From Deltaproteobacteria bacterium (GTDB taxonomy: Bacteria > Myxococcota_A > UBA9042 > PHBI01): a stretch of 64,000 bases of DNA. Under the pieces are notes generated by a model. It was not told the DNA's origin. It made no database searches and worked only from the letters and a program-made list of their open reading frames with translations. The stretch spans positions 1,364,001 to 1,428,000 of the forward strand of contig JACKFA010000001.1 of assembly GCA_020632715.1 (NCBI GenBank), given 5' to 3'. Position 1 is the first letter of the stretch. Every line of letters begins with the position of its first letter. Positions 16,116-24,369 of the stretch are shown here, piece by piece. The translations under genes were made by a program, and so were the position numbers.

Positions 16116-18638
16116 ATGACCGCGCACGTGAACCGGATCCGCAAGGACGCCGACAAGATCCCGCTCGAGCGCGACGGCGGCCGGATCCTGAACGGCTCGC
16201 GCGCGCTCGCCGAGCGCCGCCGCGACATCGCCGGGAGCGCGGTCAGGACGCCCATCACGGCGTGGTCGACGAGCGTCGGCGTGGGGGTCGTGCAGCTGAA
16301 GGCGTTCGACGACGCCGTGGGGGACCTTCAGGACGCGGTGGCGGTGGGGAACCACGAGGTGTGGGGGGACGCGCTGCCGGCGCACCTCCCGGGGGGCGCG
16401 GTGCAGCTCAGGGAGCGGCTGGGCGCGCGGCGGCGCGGGGCGGACGACCCGCACGCGGTGGCGGCGCGGGGGACGGCGGGGCCCGGAGGGGCCTTGCCGT
16501 TCGCGGCGCGGATCCAGGAGAGCTTCGGCCGGCACGACGTGAGCGGGGTGCGGGCGCACACGGACGGGGCGGCGGCCTCGGCGAGCGCCGCGCTCGGGGC
16601 GGTGGCGTACGCGTCGGGGGACCACGTGGCGTTCGGCGGGGCGCCGGACCTGCACACGGCGGCGCACGAGGCGGCGCACGTGGTGCAGCAGCGGGCGGGG
16701 GTGTCGCTCAAGGACGGCGTCGGCGAGAGCGGCGACGTCTACGAGCGGCACGCGGACGCGGTCGCGGACCTGGTCGTGCGCGGGGAGAGCGCCGAGGGGC
16801 TGCTCGACACGATGGCCCGGGGCGGTGGCGGCGGCGCGCGCGCGGCGGGCGGGCCGGTGCAGCGGATGGAGGCCGAGGACGCCGGCGCGAAGGGCGCGCC
16901 CGGCGGGCAGGACGCGCTCTTCATGACGCTCCTCGGGACGACCTCGAAGGGAGAGGCCGAGATGCTCGTGCAGATGATCGCCGACGAGGGGATCACGCCC
17001 GCGAGCATCAAGGCGTACATCGCGTCGCAGGAGACGGACGGCTGGAAGCAGGTCTGGGGGCTCATCAAGAGCGGGAAGTGGACCTTCCGCGACGAGGGCG
17101 GCCGCGAGAAGCTCGTCTTCCAGCTCGGCGCGGGCTCGGGGTCGGCGCTCCGCTTCAGCTGGGACGACGCCGAGGTGAACGTCGGGAAGAACGAGCACGG
17201 CGTCGGCGCGCAGGGGCGCGTCGGCAACGTGAGCGGCTCGGCGGGCGTCGCCGCCGACGGCGAGAGCGGCGGGGCGTCGGTGCTCGTCGAGGGGGACGGC
17301 ACGACGGTGTCCGGGAAGGCGTCGGGGCAGACGCGCGAGGGCCGAGGTGGGAAGGCGGAGGTCACCGTCGAGAACGCCGACGGCAGCAGGATCGACGCGG
17401 AGGCCGAGGGCGGCGTCAACGACGGGCAGGGGCGCGGGCGCGTGAAGGTCGCGGGCCGCGACGGCGCGGGCAACAGCGGGAGCGGCGAGCTCGAGGTGCA
17501 CGGGGAGAACGGCGCGCCGGTCGTGAAGGCGAGCGGCGAGGGCGCGTCGGGCGACGTGTCGGCGCGCGGGTCGGTGGAGGTCTCCGAGGCGCAGGTCCGC
17601 ACCGACGGCTCGCTCGCCTACGGCATCGGCGACGGCGTGTCGATCACGCTCAGCGGCCACGTCAGCACGGCCGGCGGCGGGGGCGGCAGCGCGGCGGTCG
17701 TCGGGCCGGGCGGCGTCACGGGCGAGGCGGGCGCGGACCACGCGGAGGTGGGCGTCGGCGGCCGGATGCTGTCGGTCGACAAGCTGAGCGTGGGGATGAA
17801 GAACCTGTCCGTCGGCGAGCTCGGCGGGTGGCTCGCGGGCGCCGGGCTCAGCGGCACGCTCACGCTCGCGGAGGACGGCAGCAACGCGTTCTCGGCGAGC
17901 GGCACGCTCACGCTCACGGAGGGCGAGAGCAAGATCGAGGTGAAGCTCGCGGGCGGCTCGACGAACGTCACGAACCCGGCGTGGCTCGACGCGTTCGCGG
18001 TCGACGCCGAGGGGCAGGTCTGGGGGCGCGGGAGCGTCGAGTTCGCGGCGCTCGCGGGGCTCAGCGGGAGCGTCTCGGTGACGGCGAACGAGGGCGGCTT
18101 CCAGGCCGAGGGCAAGGTCGAGGGCAGCGCCGGGACCGAGCAGGGGGGCAAGCACTCGTACAGCTTCGAGGTGGCGGTCACGAAGAGCGACGAGCTCGCC
18201 GGCTACGCGCAGGCCGCCTACGACTACGTGCGGAAGACCGACGCCTGGTCGGCGGGCGTCCACGCGATGGTCCGGGTCGAGAAGAACGACTCGGGGTGGA
18301 AGGCGCTGACGGAGCTGCAGGCGAGGTACGGGATGGTCGTGGGCGACGGGCAGACGCTCACGTTCCACGTCAGCACGAGCACCGACGGGCGGAAGATCGC
18401 CTGGGAGGTGGGGGTGTCGTGGGACTGGGAGAAGAAGTTCAAGCTCGACTTCGTGGTGAGCGGCTCCGAGGGCGAGGTCGGCGCGCGGGTTCGCGCGTCG
18501 CGCGGCCCCGCGTACGTGGAGATCGCGGGCGGGAGCGCGGCGCACGCGCCCGAGGGCGCCGGGCCCACCGAGGCGTCGACCGGCGACGGGAGCGTGCGCC
18601 TCAACCTCGGTGTCGAGGCGAACTTCGATGGCACCTGA
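16116..18638 (+). CDS. DUF4157 domain protein with long repetitive beta region
   Basis: The 840-residue product starts at an ATG preceded by TGGAGG. Residues about 127-195 match the DUF4157 domain: LPFAARIQESFGRHDVSGVRAHTD, the ASGDHVAF segment, then HEAAHVVQQ (184-192), which carries an HExxH zinc-metalloprotease-type motif. DUF4157 proteins are often encoded with or loaded into extracellular contractile injection systems or occur in polymorphic secreted proteins. From about 330 to 840 the protein is a long Gly/Ser/Val-rich series of beta-strand repeats (LTLAEDGSNAFSASGTLTL and the like) resembling an elongated beta-solenoid or barrel. No injection-system genes are in this window. There is no signal peptide. 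Confidence 0.8.
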   Translation: MTAHVNRIRKDADKIPLERDGGRILNGSRALAERRRDIAGSAVRTPITAWSTSVGVGVVQLKAFDDAVGDLQDAVAVGNHEVWGDALPAHLPGGAVQLRERLGARRRGADDPHAVAARGTAGPGGALPFAARIQESFGRHDVSGVRAHTDGAAASASAALGAVAYASGDHVAFGGAPDLHTAAHEAAHVVQQRAGVSLKDGVGESGDVYERHADAVADLVVRGESAEGLLDTMARGGGGGARAAGGPVQRMEAEDAGAKGAPGGQDALFMTLLGTTSKGEAEMLVQMIADEGITPASIKAYIASQETDGWKQVWGLIKSGKWTFRDEGGREKLVFQLGAGSGSALRFSWDDAEVNVGKNEHGVGAQGRVGNVSGSAGVAADGESGGASVLVEGDGTTVSGKASGQTREGRGGKAEVTVENADGSRIDAEAEGGVNDGQGRGRVKVAGRDGAGNSGSGELEVHGENGAPVVKASGEGASGDVSARGSVEVSEAQVRTDGSLAYGIGDGVSITLSGHVSTAGGGGGSAAVVGPGGVTGEAGADHAEVGVGGRMLSVDKLSVGMKNLSVGELGGWLAGAGLSGTLTLAEDGSNAFSASGTLTLTEGESKIEVKLAGGSTNVTNPAWLDAFAVDAEGQVWGRGSVEFAALAGLSGSVSVTANEGGFQAEGKVEGSAGTEQGGKHSYSFEVAVTKSDELAGYAQAAYDYVRKTDAWSAGVHAMVRVEKNDSGWKALTELQARYGMVVGDGQTLTFHVSTSTDGRKIAWEVGVSWDWEKKFKLDFVVSGSEGEVGARVRASRGPAYVEIAGGSAAHAPEGAGPTEASTGDGSVRLNLGVEANFDGT

Positions 18639-18711
18639 CGGCCGGGCGCGGGGTAGGCCCCACGCCCGAGTCGCTTCTCACGGGGCCGGCGATTCGCTAC
18701 GCTGGCCGCGC

Positions 18712-19731
18712 ATGCCCAGCCGCCTCGCCTGCGCCCGCGCCTTCGCCGCCGCGCTCGCCGCCGCCTCGCTCGCCCCCGCCGCGCGCGCCGGCGAGCGCTT
18801 CGAGGCGTGCTTCGAGTCGGCCCGCGCCGCGCTGACGTCCGGCGCCGCCGGGGCCGCCCGCACCGGCTTCGAGGTGTGCCTCGAGGTCGCCGACCCCGGC
18901 CCCGAGCGCTGGCGCGCCCTCCTCGGCCTCGCGCTCTCGCGCCACGCCGCCGGCGACCTGCCGCTCGCCCTCGCGAGCTACCACCGCTTCCTCGACGAGT
19001 CCGTCGGCACGACGCTCGCCGGCTGGCCCGAGCGCCGCGCCACCGCCGAGGCCGAGGCCGCCTCGCTCCGGGAGAAGGTCCTCGTCGACCGCGCCGAGGT
19101 GAAGCTCCTGTCCGACACCCCGGGCGTCGCCTTCACCGTCGACGGCGCCGCGCCCGCCCCCGTCCAGGCCGTGCTCCCCGCGTGGCTCTACCTCGCCCCG
19201 GGCGTCCACGAGCTCGCCCTCCGCGCCGACGGGCACGCCCCGGAGATCGTCCGCCTCGAGCTCGCCGCGGGTCAGGCCGTCATGACGCGCCGCGACCTGG
19301 CGCCGCTCCCGGCCGCGGAGCCCGATCCGCCCGACGTCGGCCCGGATCCGGTCCCCGACCCGGTCGTCCGCGCGGTCGAGCCGCTCCCGCCGCCCCCGGT
19401 CGACTACACGCCGCACGTCGTCATCGGCGGCGGCGTCGCCCTGCTCGCGACGGGCGCCGTGTTCACGGGCCTCGCCCTCGCCGACGCGGGCGAGCTCGAG
19501 GACCTCCAGGACGAGCCCCTGACCGACGCCGTCCGCGCCCGCGACGCGAAGCTCAGGAGCCGCGTCGACGACTACCAGACGGTGTCGTGGATCTGCTACG
19601 GCGCAGGCGCCGTCGCGGTCGGCGTCGGCATCGCCCTCGCGGTCACCGGCGGCGACGACGGCGGCGCCCCGGCGGTCGACGTCATCGGCGCCCCGGGCGG
19701 CGGCCTCGCGCGCTTCCGCGTCGGGTTCTGA
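18712..19731 (+). CDS. Exported TPR/PEGA-like protein with transmembrane hairpin
   Basis: The ATG at 18712 gives a 339-residue product with a signal peptide (ACARAFAAALAAASLAPAARA). Residues about 24-120 look like TPR helices (FEACFESARAALTSG, ALASYHRFLDES). Then a PEGA-type beta segment appears (VKLLSDTPGVAFTVDGAAP, PGVHELALRADGHAPE), a Pro-rich linker, and two hydrophobic helices (VVIGGGVALLATGAVFTGLALA and ICYGAGAVAVGVGIALAV). This layout is common in Myxococcota next to Ser/Thr kinases, and a kinase gene converges on it with no gap (stop codons at 19729-19731 and 19732-19734). An upstream in-frame start at 18610 lacks a signal peptide and overlaps the previous gene. Confidence 0.75.
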   Translation: MPSRLACARAFAAALAAASLAPAARAGERFEACFESARAALTSGAAGAARTGFEVCLEVADPGPERWRALLGLALSRHAAGDLPLALASYHRFLDESVGTTLAGWPERRATAEAEAASLREKVLVDRAEVKLLSDTPGVAFTVDGAAPAPVQAVLPAWLYLAPGVHELALRADGHAPEIVRLELAAGQAVMTRRDLAPLPAAEPDPPDVGPDPVPDPVVRAVEPLPPPPVDYTPHVVIGGGVALLATGAVFTGLALADAGELEDLQDEPLTDAVRARDAKLRSRVDDYQTVSWICYGAGAVAVGVGIALAVTGGDDGGAPAVDVIGAPGGGLARFRVGF

Positions 19732-21149
19732 CTACGGCGCGTCGGGGGCGCCGAGGAGGCGCTCGATGAGCGCGGGATCGGGCCCCTCCGCCGGCTTCTC
19801 GGCCGCCGCGGGCGCTGGCGCCTCACCCCCCGGCGGGCGCCGCGTCGGCGCCGCGCTCGGTCGCCCGGCCGCGACCGGGGTCGCGCTCGCGGTCGTCGCC
19901 TCGGTCTCGGTCGCCGGCGCCTCAGGCGCCGTCGGCGTCGCCTCCACGGTCGGCGCGGGCGCCTCGACGGCCGCCAGCGCGAGCGTCGGCGCCCCGGCGG
20001 GCACCGCGAGCCGCTCGAGCGCGGCCCGCCGGGCGCCACCGCCGCCGCGGACGGCTTCCCGACGTCGCGCGCCGCCCAGCCGCCGAGCGCGCCCACGCAG
20101 AGCGCGGCGGCCAGCGCGGCCACCTGCGCGACGCGGCGCCCCTTCCGGAGCGGCGGGCGGCCGGTCGTCGTGGTCACGCGCGCCCGCGCCCGCGGCGCCT
20201 CGCTCCGCCCCAGGTCGACGGCGGCGAGCCCCTCGCGGAAGGCGCCCGCGTCGGCCGGCCGGAGCTCGGGGGACTTCGCGAGGCAGCGCCACACGAGCTC
20301 CTCGAGCCCGGCGGGCAGGGACGTGCCCTCGGGGAGCCGCTCCGACAGCGGCGCGGGCTCGTCGGAGAGGTGGGCCATGAGCACGTCCCAGGAGACGTCG
20401 CCGTCGAAGGGCGGCGCGCCGGTCAGCATCTCGTAGGCGAGGACGCCGAGGGCGTAGACGTCCGCCGGCGGGCCCGCGCCCTCGCCGGACACGCGCTCGG
20501 GCGCGACGTAGGCGGGGGTGCCGGGGAGCTCGCTCGTGCGGGTGAGGCGGGCGTCCTCGCCGAGCGGCAGCGACGCGATCCCGAAGTCGAGCACCTTCGC
20601 GAAGCGGGGCTGCCCGGGCACCTCGCAGACGTACACGTTCGCGGGCTTGAGATCGCGGTGGACGATCCCCTGGCCGTGGGCCTCGGCGAGGGAGCGCGCG
20701 ACGTCGCCGAGGATGGCGACGACCTCGCGCGGCGGCACGGGCCCGCGGGCGAGGCGGTCGCGGAGGCTCTCGCCGACGAGGAGCTCCATGACGAGGTAGA
20801 GCCCGCCGTCCTCGGCCTCGCCGAAGTCGTAGAGGCGCACGGTGTTCGGGCTCTGGAGGAGGCTCATGGCGCGCGCCTCGCGCAAGAAGCGCGCGGGGGT
20901 GGCGCGGTCCTCGCCGGGGCGGACGACCTTCACGGCGACGGGGCGCTCGATGGGGAGCTGCTCGGCGCGGTAGACGACGCCCATCCCGCCGCGCCCGAGC
21001 GGCTCCTGCACGCGGTAGCGCCCGGCGAGCGTGGTGCCGACGCGCGCGTCCTCGACGACGACGTCGACGAGCTCGGTGGCGTCGTTCGAGCAGTAGCGCT
21101 CGCTCCCGGCGAAGACGCGGGCGCAGCGCGGGCAGCGGCGGCGTAGCAT
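19732..21149 (-). CDS. Eukaryotic-like Ser/Thr protein kinase with zinc ribbon (frameshift near 3' end)
   Basis: It starts at MLRRRCPRC. A zinc ribbon (cysteines 6, 9, 20 and a fourth ligand not clear) precedes a complete kinase domain: GRGGMG loop at 52-57, catalytic Lys 74, HRDLKPAN at 164-171, DFG at 188-190 and the APE-like VAPERV. A transmembrane helix follows (VAQVAALAAALCVGALGGWA). The frame that encodes the kinase would continue to 19596, into the neighbour, as an Arg-rich shadow sequence. A one-base shift near 20020-20040 gives a natural Ala/Pro/Thr-rich periplasmic tail ending in ALIERLLGAPDAP and a stop at 19732, exactly abutting the convergent gene. The shift is inferred and could be a sequencing error. 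Confidence 0.8.
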
Positions 21150-21251
21150 GGGCCGGCATCCTAGCCCGCTTCGCGGCGCGAGGGCGAGCCCCGCGACACC
21201 TCCGCTCGCGCGATCGCTTGAAAACCGGCCGCCCACCGGCATGATGTCGCC

Positions 21252-22610
21252 ATGGACGACACCACCACGATGCACGTGCAGCGAAAGGCGCTCTCGGACG
21301 CGGCGCGCGCGTGGATGCTGACGATCGTCCATCACCCGGACCCGAGCCGGATCGGCATCGCCCGGCCGCTCCCGCGCGCGGGGCGGCTCGTGCTCGGGCG
21401 GGCGGCGACGACGGCGCTGCCGCAGGCGCTCGACGCGGACGGGGTGTCGCGGGAGCACGCCGCCATCGTGCGTGACGGCGACGCGATCCGGGTCGAGGAT
21501 CTGGGCTCGAAGAACGGCACCTGGGTCGACGGGCGGCGGGTCGAGAGCGCGCCGCTCGCGGACGGGGCGGTGGTGCAGCTCGGGTCGACGCTCGTGCGGG
21601 TGCACCAGGGGGCGCTGCGCGTGACGCGCGGGTCGGTGGGCGAGGAGGAGGGGCTCTTCGGGATCTCGGACGCGATGGCGGCGCTCAGGAAAGAGCTCGC
21701 CACGGTGGCGCCGCACCCGACGGCGGTGATGGTGCTGGGCGAGACGGGCACGGGGAAGGAGCTCGTGTCGCGGGCGGTGCACGGGAAGAGCGGGCGCGGC
21801 GGGGCGCTCGTGGCGGTGAACTGCGGGGCGCTGACGGACGAGCTGCTCGCGAGCGAGCTCTTCGGGCACGTGCGGGGGGCGTTCACGGGGGCGGTGAAGG
21901 ACAAGGTCGGGCTCATCGAGGCGGCTGCGGGCGGGACGTTGGTGCTGGACGAGCTGGGCGACGCGTCGCCGCGGCTCCAGGCGGGGCTCTTGCGGGTGAT
22001 CGAGGAGAGCCGGTACCGGCCGGTGGGGGCGACGGACTCGCGGCCGGCGGACGTGCGGTGGGTGGCGGCGGCGCAGCCGGCGATCGAGCAGCGGGTGGCG
22101 GACGGGGACTTCCGGCTCGACCTGTGGACGCGGCTCGCGCGGTGGGTGCTGCGGGCGCCGCCGCTGCGGGATCGCCCGGAGGACGTGCCGCTGCTCGCGG
22201 CGACGTTCGCGGCGGAGATCGCGCCGGGGACGGCCATCTCGGCGGAGCTCGCGCAGGCGCTGATGCGGCGGGCGTGGCCGGGGAACGTGCGCGAGCTGCG
22301 GTCGGCGGTGGAGCGGCTCATCGTGAGCGCCGGGGGGAGCGCGCTGCTCGAGGTGCAGCCGTGGCTCACGCAGGAGACGCCGCTGTCCCCGCGGGCGGCG
22401 GCGGCGTCCGAGGCGGCAGGGGAGGTGGCGCAGCCGACGACGCGGCGGGCGCCCCGGAGCTGTCCGCCGAGAGAGGAGCTCGAGGCGCTGCTCGCGGCGC
22501 ACGGCGGGAACCTGAAGCAGCTCGCGGACGCGGAGGGGATCGGGCGGCGCACGCTGTACCGCTGGCTCGAGGAGCGGGGGGTCGATCCGAACGCGTTCCG
22601 CGAGGGGTGA
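21252..22610 (+). CDS. FHA domain-containing sigma-54-dependent transcriptional activator
   Basis: A 452-residue regulator. The N-terminal FHA domain (about 25-120) has the phosphothreonine-binding signatures GR at 49-50, SREH at 66-69 and GSKNGT at 85-90. The AAA+ domain has Walker A GETGTGKE (163-170), the sigma-54-contacting GAFTGA loop (209-214), Walker B VLDELGD (231-237), and WPGNVREL. The C-terminus is a Fis-type helix-turn-helix (LKQLADAEGIGRRTLYRWLEERG). It activates RNA polymerase containing sigma-54, probably in response to Ser/Thr phosphorylation. The divergent zinc-ribbon kinase gene starts about 100 nt away, making it a plausible upstream partner. FHA-type enhancer-binding proteins are typical of myxobacteria. 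Confidence 0.93.
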   Translation: MDDTTTMHVQRKALSDAARAWMLTIVHHPDPSRIGIARPLPRAGRLVLGRAATTALPQALDADGVSREHAAIVRDGDAIRVEDLGSKNGTWVDGRRVESAPLADGAVVQLGSTLVRVHQGALRVTRGSVGEEEGLFGISDAMAALRKELATVAPHPTAVMVLGETGTGKELVSRAVHGKSGRGGALVAVNCGALTDELLASELFGHVRGAFTGAVKDKVGLIEAAAGGTLVLDELGDASPRLQAGLLRVIEESRYRPVGATDSRPADVRWVAAAQPAIEQRVADGDFRLDLWTRLARWVLRAPPLRDRPEDVPLLAATFAAEIAPGTAISAELAQALMRRAWPGNVRELRSAVERLIVSAGGSALLEVQPWLTQETPLSPRAAAASEAAGEVAQPTTRRAPRSCPPREELEALLAAHGGNLKQLADAEGIGRRTLYRWLEERGVDPNAFREG

Positions 22611-22628
22611 GGGCGGGGCATCGCGGGG

Positions 22629-23258
22629 CTACTTCGCGGGGCGGATGTCGAGGTAGACGTTGGCGAACTCGTTGACGTACCAGAGCTCGCCCACCTGCTT
22701 CAGGTAGACGGGGCGCGGGCTGTCGGCGCCGCCGGAGACGACGGCGAGGCGCCAGCCGCGGTCGAAGTCGTCTTCGCGGGAGGAGTCGACGGCGAGGGTC
22801 CAGGCGTCGGCGTCCATGGCGTAGCCGTTGTCGGGGGTGGCGCCCTCGGCGTAGCTCCTGAAGATGTAGGCGTTGTGGTTGAGGCGGTCGGCGAAGGTGG
22901 TCTGGGAGTTGCGCTCCCACCAGGGGGTCGGGTCGCCCTGGAGCTGGAGGGTGAGCTCGCCGAGGAGGGCGCGGCCGCGGCGGTGCTCGTCGAGGTTGGG
23001 GCTCGCGGTCATGAGCGCCGCGGTGAGCCAGACCTTCATGGCGCCCTCGGGGGTCTTGGCCTCTGTGGCGTACAGCGCCCGGACGGCGTCGGCGGTGGGG
23101 AGGGAGGCGACGACGAGGGGGGCGGAGGTGGTGCGGGCGCCGGCCATGGGGTCGTCGGCGGAGGCGCCGTCGCTGGCGCTGTCGCAGCGGGCGGCGGCGA
23201 CGGCGAGGGCGAGGACGAGGGCGAGGGGGGCGAGGAGGAGGCGGCGGGCGTCGGTCAC
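22629..23258 (-). CDS. Exported (possible lipoprotein) protein of unknown function
   Basis: It starts at a GTG preceded by GGAG and gives 209 residues. The signal peptide (LLLAPLALVLALAVAAARC) may be followed by a lipidated Cys 25, although the residue before it is Arg, which is unusual for a lipobox. The mature domain has TPEGAMKVWLTAALM and DNGYAMDADAWTLAVDS, then a short beta-rich end with VYLKQVGELWYVNEFANVYLDIRP. This looks like a small domain found in several exported proteins of unknown role. It converges on the sigma-54 activator gene 18 nt away. Confidence 0.7.
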   Translation of the reverse strand: MTDARRLLLAPLALVLALAVAAARCDSASDGASADDPMAGARTTSAPLVVASLPTADAVRALYATEAKTPEGAMKVWLTAALMTASPNLDEHRRGRALLGELTLQLQGDPTPWWERNSQTTFADRLNHNAYIFRSYAEGATPDNGYAMDADAWTLAVDSSREDDFDRGWRLAVVSGGADSPRPVYLKQVGELWYVNEFANVYLDIRPAK

Positions 23259-23437
23259 GGGTGGCTCCTGGTGGGGCGCGGGTTGCCCGCGGAGCGAGAG
23301 CAACGCGCGTGCCACGTCGGAGGGCGGCCTGGGAGGCGGGTGAGCGGGTGGCGGGCGGGCGCGGTGCGCGGGGCGCGCATGCGCGGCGCACACGGCGCAC
23401 ACAGCGCGTGTGCGCGCGCCGCGAGGGAGAGGGTGGT

Positions 23438-23460
23438 ATAAGAGTCGATATGACTCTTAT
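23438..23460. promoter_or_regulatory. Perfect operator-like palindrome before the PARG gene
   Basis: ATAAGAGTC-GATAT-GACTCTTAT is a perfect inverted repeat with 9-bp arms, 15 nt upstream of the start codon at 23476. It is AT-rich against an extremely GC-rich background. The form resembles operators of regulators of NAD/ADP-ribose genes, but the binding factor is not known. Confidence 0.65.
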
Positions 23461-23475
23461 CGAGGGAGGGGTGGG

Positions 23476-24369
23476 ATGTCGGAGCTCGTGGCGGTGGCGT
23501 TGGAGGTGGCGGAGCTCATGGAGGCGGGGGTGTGGGAGGACGCGGCGGGGGTGCGTCACGACGTGCGGGGGGCGCAGGCGGCGGCGGTGTCGGGGACGCG
23601 GGAGGTGAGCGCGGAGGCGCTCGGGGAGATGGTGGCGGCGATGTTGTCGGCGCGGCCGGGGGTGGCGCGGGCGCGGGTGGAGGTGACGGGGGAGACGACG
23701 CAGGCGGCGGCGCGGCGGCTGGTGGTGGAGGAGGGTCGGGGGGACGTGCTGGTGTTGGACTTCGCGTCGGCGGTGGAGCCTGGGGGTGGCTTCTGGCGCG
23801 GCGCGCGGGCGCAGGAGGAGGATCTGTGTCGGTGCTCGGGGTTGTGGTGGTGTCTCGCGCCGCACGAGGGGAGCTACTACGCGCGGAACCGGGTGCCGCG
23901 GGAGCGGCTCTGGGAGGCGGCGAGCGCGGAGCGGGCGCACGTGTATACGGATGACGTGTTGGTGGTGCCGGGGGTGCCGTTCTTCCGGGTGCGGTCGGAG
24001 GAGGCGCCGGGGGCGCCGTGGCGGGCGTCGGTGTTGGTGGCGCCGGCACCGAACGCGGGGTGGGCGTTGCGGGCGGATCCGGGGCTCGGGGGGCGGATCG
24101 CGGAGGTGATGGACAGGCGGGTGGGGCGGGTGTTCGGGGTGGCGCGGGCGCTCGGGTATGGGGCGTTGGTGTTGGGGGCGTGGGGGTGTGGGGCGTTCGG
24201 GAACGACCCGGCGATGGTGGCGGGGGCGTTCGCGAGGTGGCTCGCGCGGCCGGAGGTGTCTGGGTCGTTCGAGCGGGTGGTGTTCGCGGTGTGGGACGGT
24301 GGGGAGCCGGGGGCGAACCTGGCGGCGTTCCGGGGGGCGCTCGGGGGGGCTACCAGTTCGGGGAGATGA
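23476..24369 (+). CDS. Bacterial poly(ADP-ribose) glycohydrolase-like protein (TIGR02452/DUF2263 type)
   Basis: The 297-residue product starts at an ATG with a strong GAGGGAGGGG leader. It has the macrodomain-type PARG signature GGG (103-105), seven residues, QEE (113-115), where the second Glu is the catalytic acid of bacterial-type PARG enzymes that remove ADP-ribose. Family features follow: YTDDVLVVPGVPFFR, then ALVLGAWGCGAFGNDPAMVA near the C-terminus. The probable role is ADP-ribose release or NAD-related repair. It lies directly downstream of the palindrome at 23438, and its 3' end overlaps the convergent lipoprotein gene by 20 nt. Third codon positions are almost all G. Confidence 0.9.
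   Translation: MSELVAVALEVAELMEAGVWEDAAGVRHDVRGAQAAAVSGTREVSAEALGEMVAAMLSARPGVARARVEVTGETTQAAARRLVVEEGRGDVLVLDFASAVEPGGGFWRGARAQEEDLCRCSGLWWCLAPHEGSYYARNRVPRERLWEAASAERAHVYTDDVLVVPGVPFFRVRSEEAPGAPWRASVLVAPAPNAGWALRADPGLGGRIAEVMDRRVGRVFGVARALGYGALVLGAWGCGAFGNDPAMVAGAFARWLARPEVSGSFERVVFAVWDGGEPGANLAAFRGALGGATSSGR

Noticed and set aside
19596..19731. Extension of the kinase into the neighbour to the stop at 19596
   Set aside because: It reads as an Arg-rich shadow over the PEGA-like gene; the shifted frame ends exactly at the neighbour's stop.
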